From: Steromphala cineraria
Lineage: Eukaryota > Mollusca > Gastropoda > Trochida > Trochidae
Direction: 5' to 3'
Length of the DNA: 64,000 bases
Assembly: GCA_916613615.1 (NCBI GenBank)
Contig: OU744728.1
Span: 33,185,950-33,249,949 of the forward strand
Part shown: one piece after another, positions 39,391 to 48,565 of the stretch
Numbering within the stretch: position 1 is the stretch's first letter
Layout of the letters: each line of letters begins with the position of its first letter
Position numbers and translations under genes: made by a program
The notes under the pieces: generated by a model
The model's input: only the letters and a program-made list of their open reading frames with translations
What the model was told of the DNA's origin: nothing
Database searches by the model: none

Positions 39391-42300
39391 CTATTTCCCA
39401 TGGCCCTGTTCAGTTGATGCAGTTAGTGTTCAAAATGCGAATACAAGTGTGAAGCCACGAAGAACCTTTGTCTTTCTAGTGCAATTAAAACGTTACATGC
39501 CCGCTCTAGTTCAAGATGGCGAACCTTGATAAAATGAGAATTGTTTGTTAACACATATTGTAACGTTCTGGAGTGTTTGACCAAGACTTTAATTGACTGT
39601 TTTGCTTGCCACTCCTTTAGAGCACAAAATAATGCAACGTTGCTGTCTTCTCAAGATGTAATTGTTATGACCTGATCATGAGGGGCTTCTAGGAAAACAC
39701 TTGGAAAGAGTTATTTATGTCTTCACTTTTAATGTTGTCCAAGAGAATATGTGAAGATTTGAGCAGGAGAAGTTATGAGCTAGGGCTTATCCTTGTTCAG
39801 TGGCATTGAACAGAAGCAGGCCTGGCTGATTGCGTTTGCCGTCAACATTTACGAGTCTCCACTGACTGCCGACTGGCGTGTGCTCTCTTCCTCCGTCATT
39901 ACCGCCAGATACAGCCGCACCGGGAGCACACTATCTAATTTGTCAGTTTCAAGTTTGAACTTTGACTACTGTTGTATGAAACTTAAGATAACTGTAAGTT
40001 TGCTACTGCTGTGCGTCAAATTGAGAGTGAGCAAGGCAAGGCAAGGCAAGTCGCGATCGACTGGCGTCCTCTTGTCAGAAATAACGGAGTTAATCAAGGT
40101 CGTGCCATGTAAACTGAGAATCGAAAGAAAGTACACACTTCAGTTTGATTTATCATATGTAAGTTTTTCAATTACACATATATCAAATTTTGGATGTCGT
40201 ATAATGTACACACTGATAAGAACAAGGGTTAAATTATCGTTCAAATGATTCTTTAAAGTGTTTTGTTTGTTTGTTTGTTTTTTTTTCAAAAAAAAAATTT
40301 TATGTTTTGATATTTGGTTTAACACAAATGTTCATCAACAAAAAGACATATTTTTCTGGGGAAAATATATACGCGAAACACAAAAAAACTGTATTTTTTT
40401 CAAATACTCTGTATTGGCAACATTTTAAAGCAGATATGGTCATGATAAGGTTATATCTATTTCTTACCCCTGTCTAAATAAAACAAAGGTATTTTAACAA
40501 AACATTAACCAGATACTAATCCTTTAATTCAAATTACTGCAAATATGTCTTTTTGTTGACGTGCCATAACTAATTACATGATATGTCTCTTAAATATTAA
40601 GTAAATCTAAACAAACTGCGGTATGTGGTTTCTTTTGTCATGTAGTTTAAATAACTCCCTGTGAGTTCGACAGTCACTGACTACTCTCATATGGGACAAC
40701 GGCTCGAAAAATAATATCCGGAAAATCGATATCATCGATACAAAAGTGTAGACACTTTTAGAGCACATACTACATTTATCGTAAAGCGATATGGTTCATT
40801 CATATGCAAAGCGAGCAACCAGCAAACGATATAATGTTCACAGTATGTTCAAGTCGTATTGGTCTCGCTGGGTAAACTATGATGATAAAAAGATTAGGTG
40901 AGTAAGTTAAGTATTGCGATAACATACGCGAAAATCGAGGTGAAAAATAAACGAAAACTGATTTAGCAAATAATCAATGAATACATAAATTCACTGTCAA
41001 AACAAAAGTAGGCAATAAGGTGGAATTGTAATTCTTGGTGATGTTACTAAAGTTCACACATTAAAGAGCCACTCCGTGATTTTTCAACACATATTGTTTT
41101 GCTTTGCATAATTAATTATATTAATTCAAAACATTTCACATATTCATCCCCTAATAGCATTAAACGATAAATTCTTGTTTTCAATGATAATCTTATTACA
41201 GTGAGTCATATATATTCACGGAAGCCAATTCACACGACGTGCGGTTGACATGAATAATAGTTACTCATTGTGTGAGCGTATCTTTCCGAGAATCCAATTG
41301 GTCGAGAACCGGTCACGTGACGGTCGACATAGAGTTGTTTCATGACGTCACTACCCCTTCCCGTCTTTCAATCGAGCTGAAATGTCGTTCGTTACTGGAT
41401 ATTATGTTCGTTTTTGTTTTGAAACCGACACATAATAAAACAATTATTATGATGAATTCGGCCAATACCTGCTGTTATAGATAGTGTTGCGGGCTTTGTC
41501 CCTTCAATAATACTAGCAACCGTGATATAAGTGAAACAGTAATTAAAGCGTTGTTAAACCCAAATCAACAAAACTCACCTTCACGGTTACAAGATAATGA
41601 TAAATGCCCAACTATACAAACAATAAACACAGATCATGGTAACGTCACCACTTGCGGCAACTCGTTTCTTTCGGCAATACAAACTCGCATGCGTAGAACT
41701 TATCGTAGATGTTTGACACTTTTTATGTCACTTAACAAAACACATGTTTTACCCAGAAGCAGCAAGAGAAAGTCATATGTTTGGCCAATATGAGTGTCAG
41801 GTAGGTCAATATTGCATGACCGTTCGGCTCCGCACTCCTTTTTTTTAGATTAATTTAGCGGTACCATACGATCTGGCGGACATCAGACAGGCCATGAAGT
41901 TGCAAACAACGTGTTATAAATGAAAGAGAGGACCGCTACATCCGTATCGCTTTCTGACTTCAACAACAACGACTGAAACACTGATTTTGTAGATGCATTA
42001 GCATAAACCGTGTTGACAAGATTATGAGTAGCGAGTATGAGAGCTCGTCGCCCCCTTCCGGGGTGACCTTGACCCTTCATTGTCGCTAGAACCGGTAACG
42101 GTTTGGGTGAAAAATTATACTCGGCTATCCGATGATGACAAGGATTACGTATATACTTAAGTGGGGTAGTTTTCGAGATGACTGAGAAAGGATGGTAAGC
42201 CTTATATAACGTTTAGAGTATTCATTATGCCTTGAGAAAAGATTCGGCGTCTTCTGACAAGGTAATTGGGGCGACCTACTGTAAAAAGATGTGACGAAAA

Positions 42301-42939
42301 TGACAAATTCTGGCCCTAGACGTGTTTGGCGTAGTATTGTTTTCAAACATCATTAGTCAAGTGTACATTTTGAGATGTGATTGGCACATTGATAATATCA
42401 TGGAAGCAATTGTTTTAGATCTTTTTTCAAATTTGAAAAGGACATATACTTCCATTTACAAGTAAGTTTGTATATTCTAGAATTCTAATTACGTACCCTC
42501 ACTCGATTATCATGTAGTATAATATTCTGCTCTTGTAACATGGAGCAGCAACCTGAAGTCCAGAGGCAGCTGGTAGATTATAAGATTTTTCACGTTATCA
42601 ATGTCAGGTAGATTATAAGATTGATGATCAAGCTTGCAAGGAAGCTTGTTAAACCTACCTAAGAGTGTATGTATAATGCTCAACCTTTGTTAAGAACCAC
42701 ATACTTCCTTTTATATTCCATCAAAGCAGGTTAATTTTTAATTCACATGTGAAAATGTAATAGGGCATATGTGACGAACACACATAGTAATTCAATGATG
42801 TCTGATTCAGTCAGGCACACCATTAATAGACATGCATCAGAACACTTCACGTAAGGGTTTTCATTGCAATCTGTATTGTAAGACTATTGCTACGTTGCCG
42901 TAGAGGTTTGCAACACACCATGTCTTTCATTTTGCCGTT
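39391..42939. other. Unique intergenic sequence, no gene recognised
   Basis: About 3.5 kb of AT-rich sequence. Frames of up to 151 codons exist (for example 39793-40248 plus), but none shows a recognisable domain or convincing exon structure. Small landmarks are a GGCAA run at 40034-40050, a TTTG run followed by T and A homopolymers at 40261-40300, TTAAAGAGCCACTCCGTGA at about 41062, which resembles the start of a dispersed repeat, a CACGTG site near 41326, and TGACGTCA near 41343. Confidence 0.6.
40261..40300. repeat. TTTG microsatellite with adjoining T and A homopolymers
   Basis: Four or five TTTG/TGTT units are followed by a T run and then about ten A. It could be the tail of a retroposed sequence or a simple repeat; nothing recognisable is attached to it. 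Confidence 0.8.
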
Positions 42940-43590
42940 ATGGTCAATCCACGACGTCGTAGATGCCATTTGACCATTGAAGAAGTGTACACCGGAATCG
43001 GAATGTTACAAAGAGGGGCGACACAACGTCGGCCAATAACTCGGTGTAAGTAAAAGTTTCATCGATAGGGCAATCGTTTCCAAACTTCTAGTACATACTG
43101 CTGATAGACGACTAACTGAAGATCGTGAGAGATCAACAGTGCCACTTGATGATCGTTTCTTCTACTTCTTACTCTGCCAGCCAGCTGAGATCTGATCTTC
43201 GTACCTCTCGTAGGGTGTACGTTTGTACACAGGGAGGGTTGGCATGCAAGACGGATACCTACTGCTCCTGCTTAACGATAGCGATAGATGGGCGAGAGTT
43301 TGATATTGATAAGGGCTACGTTTGCCAGATATTAATATTACTGAGCATGACAGGAATGAGGGTGGTTCGGTTATGGTTACGGTTATGGGGTGGAATCAGA
43401 AGTGATAGAAGAGTAATCTGCATGTTCTGGAGATTGAAACTATGGCACAGGGAAAGAATACAACTTCAGTCTTGTCTCGATTATACTTAATCAACAATGT
43501 TTACCCCATACATTTAATTTACACAAATTGGACAGATCCCACATACAGACGATACGGCATGTACCTGTTTCAGTATGCCATGTAAAGAGT
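42940..43590 (+). pseudogene. Degenerate Tc1-like (IS630/Tc1/mariner superfamily) transposase
   Basis: Pieces of a Tc1-like DDE transposase appear in order but in shifting frames with internal stops. An ATG at 42940 opens a basic N-terminus, NPRRRRCHLTIEE, then GIGMLQRGATQR, matching the first helix-turn-helix region. A shift near 43045 leads to LGVSKSFIDRAIVSKL (second helix-turn-helix), then TADRRLTEDRERS and LDDRF. Another frame (about 43160-43225) gives SASQLRSDLRTSRRVYVCTQ. A further shift gives GWHARRIPTAPA, overlapped by LNDSDRWARV. At about 43365-43425 SVMV and LWGGIRSDRR flank a short GGTTAYGGTTATGG duplication, matching the conserved 'GSVMVWGGI' block. The expected catalytic Asp/Glu triad is not preserved. 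I found no terminal inverted repeats nearby. In active relatives this protein would cut and paste the element at TA sites. Family recognition is from memory of the motif order. Confidence 0.65.
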
Positions 43591-43599
43591 ATATAATTA

Positions 43600-44211
43600 G
43601 CGCCTTGAATGCTGAGCTTTTCGAAAAATAATTTTAAAAGTTTTAATGAGTTTCCCTATTAAGTAAGCAATTCCTCGAGAAAAAGCAATGAATTACTTAC
43701 ATAAATCATTAAATTTATTGAATGTTTATTTGAAGTCTTGTCTTGTCCGAATACATCGGACGAAATTAAACAAATACGTGAAGACAATCATATCATTTTT
43801 ATATCATATTCATATTGATGAGTTAATCAATCTGCACTTACTGGGAAACCATCAACGGAGGTACAAGGTCAAAAATAGAAATATTTATATGTAATTGTCT
43901 CATATAATTCTGTAAATATTATAATATCAATTTCTCAGTTCTCTCTGGGCTGGTGTTAATAAACTCAGTTTTGATCAAGGTGATGATCTGGAGTTATGAG
44001 TCAAGATACTAGCGTGACTGTAAAACATTGGCAGGGCTTAAAAACTTCACCTAATTTGATTTGGTTTGACAGAGCTAGAATAAAATGTAGCCATTAACAT
44101 TCGCTTAAACACTATTGGCTTTCTGTCAAAATCTGGTTATACATATTTTTTTATACTTTTCCGTACAAGATAAAGTAACTTTAAAAATAATTACATTATC
44201 TTGAATTTTTT
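43600..44211. other. Unique AT-rich sequence, no gene recognised
   Basis: About 600 bp with only short, unconvincing frames (68 codons at 43688-43894). It may include the 3' side of the dead Tc1-like element, but I could not see an inverted terminus. Confidence 0.5.
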
Positions 44212-44796
44212 AGCTCATATGGCCTGTAAGGCCCGATGGGCTTATGGCATGGCATGTTGTCCGGCGTCCGTCCGTCCGTCCATCCGTCCGTCCGTCCGTC
44301 CATCCGTCCGTCTGTCCGTAAACTTTATGGAATTTCGACTTCTTCTCCAGAACCATAAGGCCTGGAAAGCTGAAACTTTGCGTACATACTCCTTGGCTAG
44401 TGAGGATTATAAATTGTAGCTTTGGTGGCCCTGTGACCCCTAATAAGGGCCACAGGGGCCACGCCCTAAAAACCTATGTTCATCTTCTTCTCCAGAACCA
44501 TGAGGCCTAGAAAGCTGAAACTTTGTGTACAGACTACTTGACTAGTGAGGACTATAAATTGTAGCTTTAGTGGCCCTGTGACCCCTTATAAGGGCCACAG
44601 GGGCAACACCCTAAGAACCTATTTTCATCTTCTTCTCCAGAAGCATAAGGCCTAGAAAACTGATACTTGTCACCTATATACTTAATTTATGATTGGTGAC
44701 CCTGTTGCACCTACAAAGGTGAATCACATTGGCCACACTCTACAGCATAATTGATTATGAAGCCTGATGAGCTACAGAGCCAATGGCTCTATTTTT
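44212..44796 (+). mobile_element. GGCC/CCGT-rich dispersed repeat with three internal tandem units
   Basis: It begins AGCTCATATGGCCTGTAAGG, with a GGCC...GGCC mini-hairpin, and passes through a CCGT tetranucleotide run at 44266-44319. It then has three tandem copies of a 145-bp unit starting CTTCTTCTCCAGAA (44339, 44484 and 44629, the third decayed). The units carry GGCCCTGTGACCCC with AAGGGCCACAGGGGC, which can pair as a stem. Near the far end is ATGAGCT (44767-44773), inverted relative to AGCTCAT at 44212-44218, followed by the hairpin GAGCCAATGGCTC and a T run. This architecture matches non-autonomous repeats I recall as abundant in bivalves and other lophotrochozoans. No protein is encoded. 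Confidence 0.65.
44266..44319. repeat. CCGT tetranucleotide microsatellite
   Basis: About thirteen CCGT units interrupted by CCAT and CTGT. It lies just inside the left end of the dispersed repeat starting at 44212. Confidence 0.95.
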
Positions 44797-45009
44797 TATA
44801 CATGTTATGTTTGAAGATAATCTTGAATCAAGTTTAAAATATTAATTTCAATAATTGAAGTTAGAAGGATTATTGCTGCTCGTTTGATTTTGTAGAATTA
44901 TCGTAATCATTCAGCCAATCAGGACGTGGAATGAATGAGTTTGTTGAATCGTCATACTATCAATAGTTTGAATAATATTTACAATCAACAAATACAATCA
45001 ACCCCTTCA

Positions 45010-45138
45010 CCTCTCGAGCAGCCACATATTCAAGGCAAATGTTCGACCTGCCAAACAACAAGACAGGAAAGAGGAGATAAGTATTGTGCACAGAAAGCAG
45101 TATCAGTGGAGGGTATATATGAGCGAACTCGTCATCAT
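45010..45138 (+). pseudogene. Possible piggyBac-type transposase C-terminal zinc-finger scrap
   Basis: Within a 71-codon frame (44935-45150) the segment GKCSTCQTTRQERGDKYC, followed by VSVEGIYERTRHH, has the spacing of the C-terminal Cys-rich domain of piggyBac (DDE_Tnp_1_7) proteins: CxxC, a basic stretch, YxC, then a 'V.LC...CF..YH'-like end. Several of the expected cysteines are replaced, and no catalytic domain is visible upstream, where two stops occur. This would be a short fossil. The resemblance is weak and chance is a real alternative. Confidence 0.25.
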
Positions 45139-45423
45139 TGCGTGGTATAACTATAACATAATCATGTTCACAAATGAAATTCAATTACAATTCGTTGCTT
45201 ATCCATACTCTACTACACGATGACTTTTCGAATAGTGTTTTCACTTGCTTCATGTAACTTCTAGAATATACAGCGTCAATTCTTAGGATTTATTGATGTA
45301 TTGATGTATAGGATGATTCCTACATAAAACCCTGTGTAGTAAGTCTTCCTGGATTTGTGACTGGGAAATTGCTATCAAAGCGTTGGTCATGATAACCACC
45401 TAATTCTACATAAAATATATATA
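45139..45423. other. Unique AT-rich sequence, nothing recognised
   Basis: About 285 bp of AT-rich sequence with TATTGATGTA repeats near 45293-45308. It leads into the truncated 5' end of the second LINE copy. Confidence 0.5.
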
Positions 45424-46670
45424 TAATTCAGTATCTGAAAGTTTTCCTTGTTCGGTAGGAGTGCGTCAAGGTTGTGTCCTCAGTCCATTGCTATTTTCTA
45501 TATTTATCAATGAATTGGCTATTGAGATTGAACAAAACTCTGGTCCAGGTATACAACTTCACCCAGATATTACGCAATTGTTTCTTTTGCTTTTCGCAGA
45601 TGATATAATATTATTTTCAGACAGTGTTATTGGCCTCCAGCGGCGTATTAATGCACTTGAGCGATTTTGCATTGAATATGGTATGGATGTGAATTTAGTT
45701 AAAACTAAAATTGTTGTTTTCAAAAGAGGAGGGTCTTTATCTCGAAAGGAAAGGTGGTTTTATGATGGGAAAAGGTTAGAATGTGTTAACTCATATAAAT
45801 ATCTCGGTGTTACATTTACTAGAGGTCTGTCTTGGACTAGTCATTTTATGAATGCTTCAATCCAAGGTAAGAAGGCTTTGTTTGCAATCTTTCAAGCCCT
45901 AAGACATATTAACGGTTTACCTTTCAAACTCTTATTCAAAGTTTTTGATCTGAAAATTGCTCCTATTCTTCTTTATGGTGCTGAGGTATGGGGTCTCCGT
46001 CAAAATGATTATATCGAGTCTGTTCATTTGTTAGCATGTAAAAGATTCTTAGGAGTAAAGTCATGAACTTCTAATAATGTAGTTCGTGGCGAATGTGGTC
46101 TCTTCCCTATATATATTCTGGCTTTTAAAAGAGTAATTAAAATTAGTATCTATGCCTTACTATCGTAATCCTAAAAAATGTTATGATATGTTGGTACAGG
46201 CTTCCAATGCAGGTAAAGAGAACTGGGCTAGTAAGTGTAAACGTTTGTTGTTTAGAGTAGGTTTTGGGTATATTTTGGAGCAGCAAGTCTTTCACTTTCC
46301 AGGGGTTTTTTTGATTGAATTTGTTGCACGTCTAAGATTAATACACGAGCAAGAATGGCGAGGTTCTTTGGAAAATGGCAGTAAAACTTTCTTGTATTCT
46401 TGTTTTAAAATTTCACTTGTTAAAGAGTCATATATTGACTCTATCAGTATTAAAAAGTTTAGATATGCATTAGCTCAGTTCAGGTGCTCTTCCCATCAAC
46501 TTCACATTGAAACTGGTCGGTATCTAAATATTAGCAGAAGCGAAAGGTTCTGTAATTTGTGTAACACTGGATACATTGAGGATGAGTTTCATTTTCTACT
46601 AGTTTGTAATACATATAAGAAGCTTAGACAAACGTATATACCTATCAAATATAATATCAATTTCCAATAA
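45424..46670 (+). pseudogene. Reverse transcriptase fragment (RQGC and FADD blocks) with a stop and a frameshift
   Basis: The reading frame enters at SVSESFPCSVGVRQGCVLSP (conserved RT block with RQGC) and reaches the catalytic FADD at 45593-45604. It goes on through DVNLVKTKIVVFKRGG, RWFYDGK, YLGVTFTRGL and ILLYGAEVWGL to HLLACKRFLGVKS, where TGA at 46064-46066 ends it. Homology resumes after the stop (VVRGECGLFPIY). A deletion plus frameshift around 46110-46152 then leads to PYYRNPKKCYDML, KENWASKC and the terminal CNLCN...FHFLLVC zinc-ribbon-like motif, ending at TAA by 46670. Copy 1 reads through the position of the TGA, so the stop is a mutation. GTG at 45461 is an internal Val codon and not a start. 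The fingers and N-terminal endonuclease are missing, so it is inactive. Confidence 0.88.
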
Positions 46671-46720
46671 TGTCAAAGTTAAATATTTTACTGTCAACTT
46701 TAAATTGTAACTTAATAAAA
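45424..46720 (+). mobile_element. 5'-truncated non-LTR (LINE-like) retrotransposon, copy 2
   Basis: A plus-strand member of the same family as the fragment at 36936-38220, in the opposite orientation. It starts within the reverse transcriptase palm, just before the RQGC block, and runs through the C-terminus to a short AT-rich 3' end with AATAAA at 46714-46719 followed by an A run. It keeps about 170 residues more of the RT domain than copy 1. No target-site duplication was evident by eye. Confidence 0.8.
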
Positions 46721-47012
46721 AAACTCATCTATGTATATTTATAATGCTATTAATACAAGGCAATCATATCGAGGTTCATAATTTTCATATCTTGCCCTAG
46801 GGCAAAATATCACTTTCGCATAGTGACGTCACGTTATAAACAATGCTTTGACGTCACGGTTCATCTGTGACGTCGCAATCTATACGGGCCGCCAGCGGCT
46901 AGCCCGCATATGTTGAGAAGTAGGTTTTGAGTATTTTCTTTAATTTTAAGACTAATAAACAGAATATTATATTCGTGTCCATGACATACTATGACACTCT
47001 ATAATATAAAAC
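46721..47012. other. Unique sequence with a 14-bp palindrome and three TGACGTC sites
   Basis: Contains the perfect palindrome TTGCCCTAGGGCAA at 46792-46805 and then TGACGTCA at 46824-46831 and 46849-46856, with TGACGTCG at 46868-46875. TGACGTCA is the classical CREB/ATF binding site, but with no gene nearby any regulatory role is speculative. The cluster may belong to an unrecognised dispersed repeat. Confidence 0.6.
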
Positions 47013-47076
47013 GATGTGATATGATATGATATGATATGGTATGATATGGTATGATATGAAATGATATGATATGATA
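47013..47076. repeat. GATAT pentanucleotide microsatellite
   Basis: GATAT/GGTAT pentamers with a few substitutions (TATGGTATG, TATGAAATG). It runs directly into the ATAAT pentamer array. Confidence 0.95.
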
Positions 47077-47080
47077 GGAG

Positions 47081-47236
47081 ATAATATAATATAATATAAT
47101 ATAAATATAATATAATATAATATAATATAATATAATATAATATAATATAATATAATATAATATAATATAATATAATATAATATTATATAATATAATATAA
47201 TATAATATAATATAATATAATATAATATAATATAAT
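47081..47236. repeat. ATAAT pentanucleotide microsatellite
   Basis: About 31 near-perfect ATAAT units with one AAATA slip near 47101 and one ATATT slip near 47182. It may have grown from the adjacent GATAT run. Confidence 0.97.
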
Positions 47237-47270
47237 GATGGTGCAGGGTAAGAAAGTACGATGCCGAGTA

Positions 47271-47272
<2 letters not shown>

Positions 47273-47335
<63 letters not shown>
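47273..47335. repeat. TAA trinucleotide microsatellite
   Basis: About 20 perfect TAA units, separated from the ATAAT array by about 35 bp that include ATGATGGTGCAGGGTAAG. Confidence 0.97.
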
Positions 47336-47345
47336 TACAACTAGG

Positions 47346-47359
47346 ACTGCCGCGGCAGT
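47346..47359. other. 14-bp GC-rich perfect palindrome
   Basis: ACTGCCGCGGCAGT reads identically on both strands. It sits two bases left of the inverted repeat of the element at 47362 and may be a footprint or part of that element's flank. Confidence 0.7.
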
Positions 47360-47361
47360 AC

Positions 47362-48122
47362 TTAGGTCTTCAAGATTCCTGTTTGACCTTCACATACTGT
47401 TTGACCTTCACATGCATGTTTTGTAAAGAGGTTTAAACCATACCGACCAAAACATCACTTTTTAATATGCAAAGTTTGACCCTTCCTCCTGACCGGAAGT
47501 GACTGTTCGCGAGCGATTTTATTCTTTTATCTTGAAGACCTTGCTCATGTCTAACTCTCTGGTCTGGTTTTTGAGTTATCCGCCCTTGAAGTTGGCGATT
47601 TTTAGATTTTGGTCAACTTTGAAAGGTCACAGCACAAAAAGTATTAATGTAAGCACCATTAAACGACATAGCTTTTATGTACAATACTTCAGCTACATTC
47701 AGTATGAATTTCAGCTCTGTAGTGCAAGTATCTTCATAGGAGAAGATTGTCAAAGGCGGGTGGGGTCCGAAACGGTCGAAAATGCACTAAAAGCAAGATG
47801 GCGGCCAAACCACGTGACCTACGAATTTGTCCTGATTTCCTTTTTTTCATTATTTTTCATTGCGCTTCTTTTAAAAAAAAATTCAAGTCTCTTAGTGCAT
47901 TTTGAAAAAAAAATCAATGTTAAATTTTCGATTTTGGATTCGACCTGGACCTTTAACGTACTGGTCGATTTGACCCAAAAGCTTAGCATGTCGATTCCAG
48001 GGAAAGGGCTGTCAGCATGTCCAGTTTCGTCACAAAAAAAGTACAAATAATAATTAAAAAAAAGAACTTGAAGAAATCGGATAAAAACAATAGGTCTTCC
48101 AGACTTTGTCTTGAAGACCTAA
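47362..48122. mobile_element. Non-autonomous DNA-transposon-like element with 14-bp perfect terminal inverted repeats
   Basis: TTAGGTCTTCAAGA at 47362-47375 is exactly inverted as TCTTGAAGACCTAA at 48109-48122, bounding 761 bp. Related motifs lie just inside both ends (ATCTTGAAGACCT near 47529 and ATAGGTCTTCC at 48090), as in many MITE-like elements. The interior has no significant coding frame and contains several A or T homopolymers. I could not identify an unambiguous target-site duplication. Its right end directly abuts the fold-back block at 48123. Confidence 0.6.
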
Positions 48123-48125
48123 TTA

Positions 48126-48258
48126 TTGACTTCAGTTGAGGTGAATCTAATGGTTTATTGACCTCGGAACAGTTATGTTCACCGCCGAGGCGACAGCCGA
48201 GGTGAACATACGTTTCCGAGGTCAATAAACCATTGGATTCACCGATAACTGAAGTCAA
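48126..48258. repeat. Long inverted repeat (58-nt arms, 17-nt loop), copy 1
   Basis: Arms at 48126-48183 and 48201-48258 pair over 58 nt with roughly 90% identity and two compensating one-base gaps. Matching pieces are TTGACTTCAGTT, GTGAATC, AATGGTTTATTGACCTCGG and TATGTTCACC. The loop is 48184-48200. Equivalent hairpins lie at 49434-49563 and 59335-59464. Confidence 0.92.
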
Positions 48259-48444
48259 CAACTGTTTTATTATATGATTTATGAAAGTTTCAGTTATTTT
48301 GAAAACAATTTCTTTTTGCTAATTTGTTTTTGAAGCAACTCTTTACAGCGCAATTATTATATAAACAATTATCATATATATGTTATATAAACAATTATTT
48401 TTTTGGAAGCAACTCTTAGTAGTGGCGATCTATTTTTAGCTCCA

Positions 48445-48519
48445 GGTCATCGGATTGTTATGTTAACCTCGCGTGACGTTTCCCGCGGTCAACATAAGGT
48501 TTGATAATTGTCGATGACC
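48445..48519. repeat. Second inverted repeat of the fold-back block
   Basis: GGTCATCG at 48445 pairs with CGATGACC ending at 48519. Inside, TTATGTTAACC/CGCG pairs with CGCGG/TCAACATAA around a TGACGTTTCC loop. The homologous region in copy 2 lies at about 49688-49761. Confidence 0.8.
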
Positions 48520-48565
48520 ACCTCCTCGAACAATCAGAAGACAGATTACTCATCAATCATATGAT

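Larger units (their letters stand above)
48123..48562. mobile_element. Fold-back block, copy 1 (most diverged)
   Basis: A roughly 440-bp non-repeat block immediately left of the 54-bp array. It opens with a large hairpin (48126-48258), carries an AT-rich middle, and ends with a second hairpin (48445-48519) and about 45 bp that lead into the satellite. Two further copies, at 49414-49809 and 59315-59710, have the same order and the same position relative to the satellite. Copy 1 differs by many substitutions and by an insertion with TATATAAACAATTAT duplicated around 48356-48406. No protein is encoded. The hairpin-plus-satellite layout resembles Helentron-derived HINE or 'pearl'-like elements of bivalves; that assignment is inference. 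Confidence 0.6.

Noticed and set aside
39793..40248. 151-codon plus-strand frame as an exon or small gene
   Set aside because: No recognisable domain, no clear splice signals and unconvincing composition. It is left as unique intergenic sequence.
41272..42346. Several frames of 65-80 codons in the unique island
   Set aside because: Short, on both strands, without any motif; expected by chance in 3.5 kb.
43125..43490. 121-codon plus-strand frame as a gene of its own
   Set aside because: Its parts match segments of a Tc1-like transposase whose other segments lie in different frames, so it is one frame of a dead transposase.
46999..47340. 113-codon minus-strand frame rich in Ile and Tyr
   Set aside because: It is a translation of the TAA and ATAAT microsatellites.
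47362..48122. A specific superfamily for the element with 14-bp inverted ends
   Set aside because: No unambiguous target-site duplication or transposase was visible, so I call it only DNA-transposon-like.
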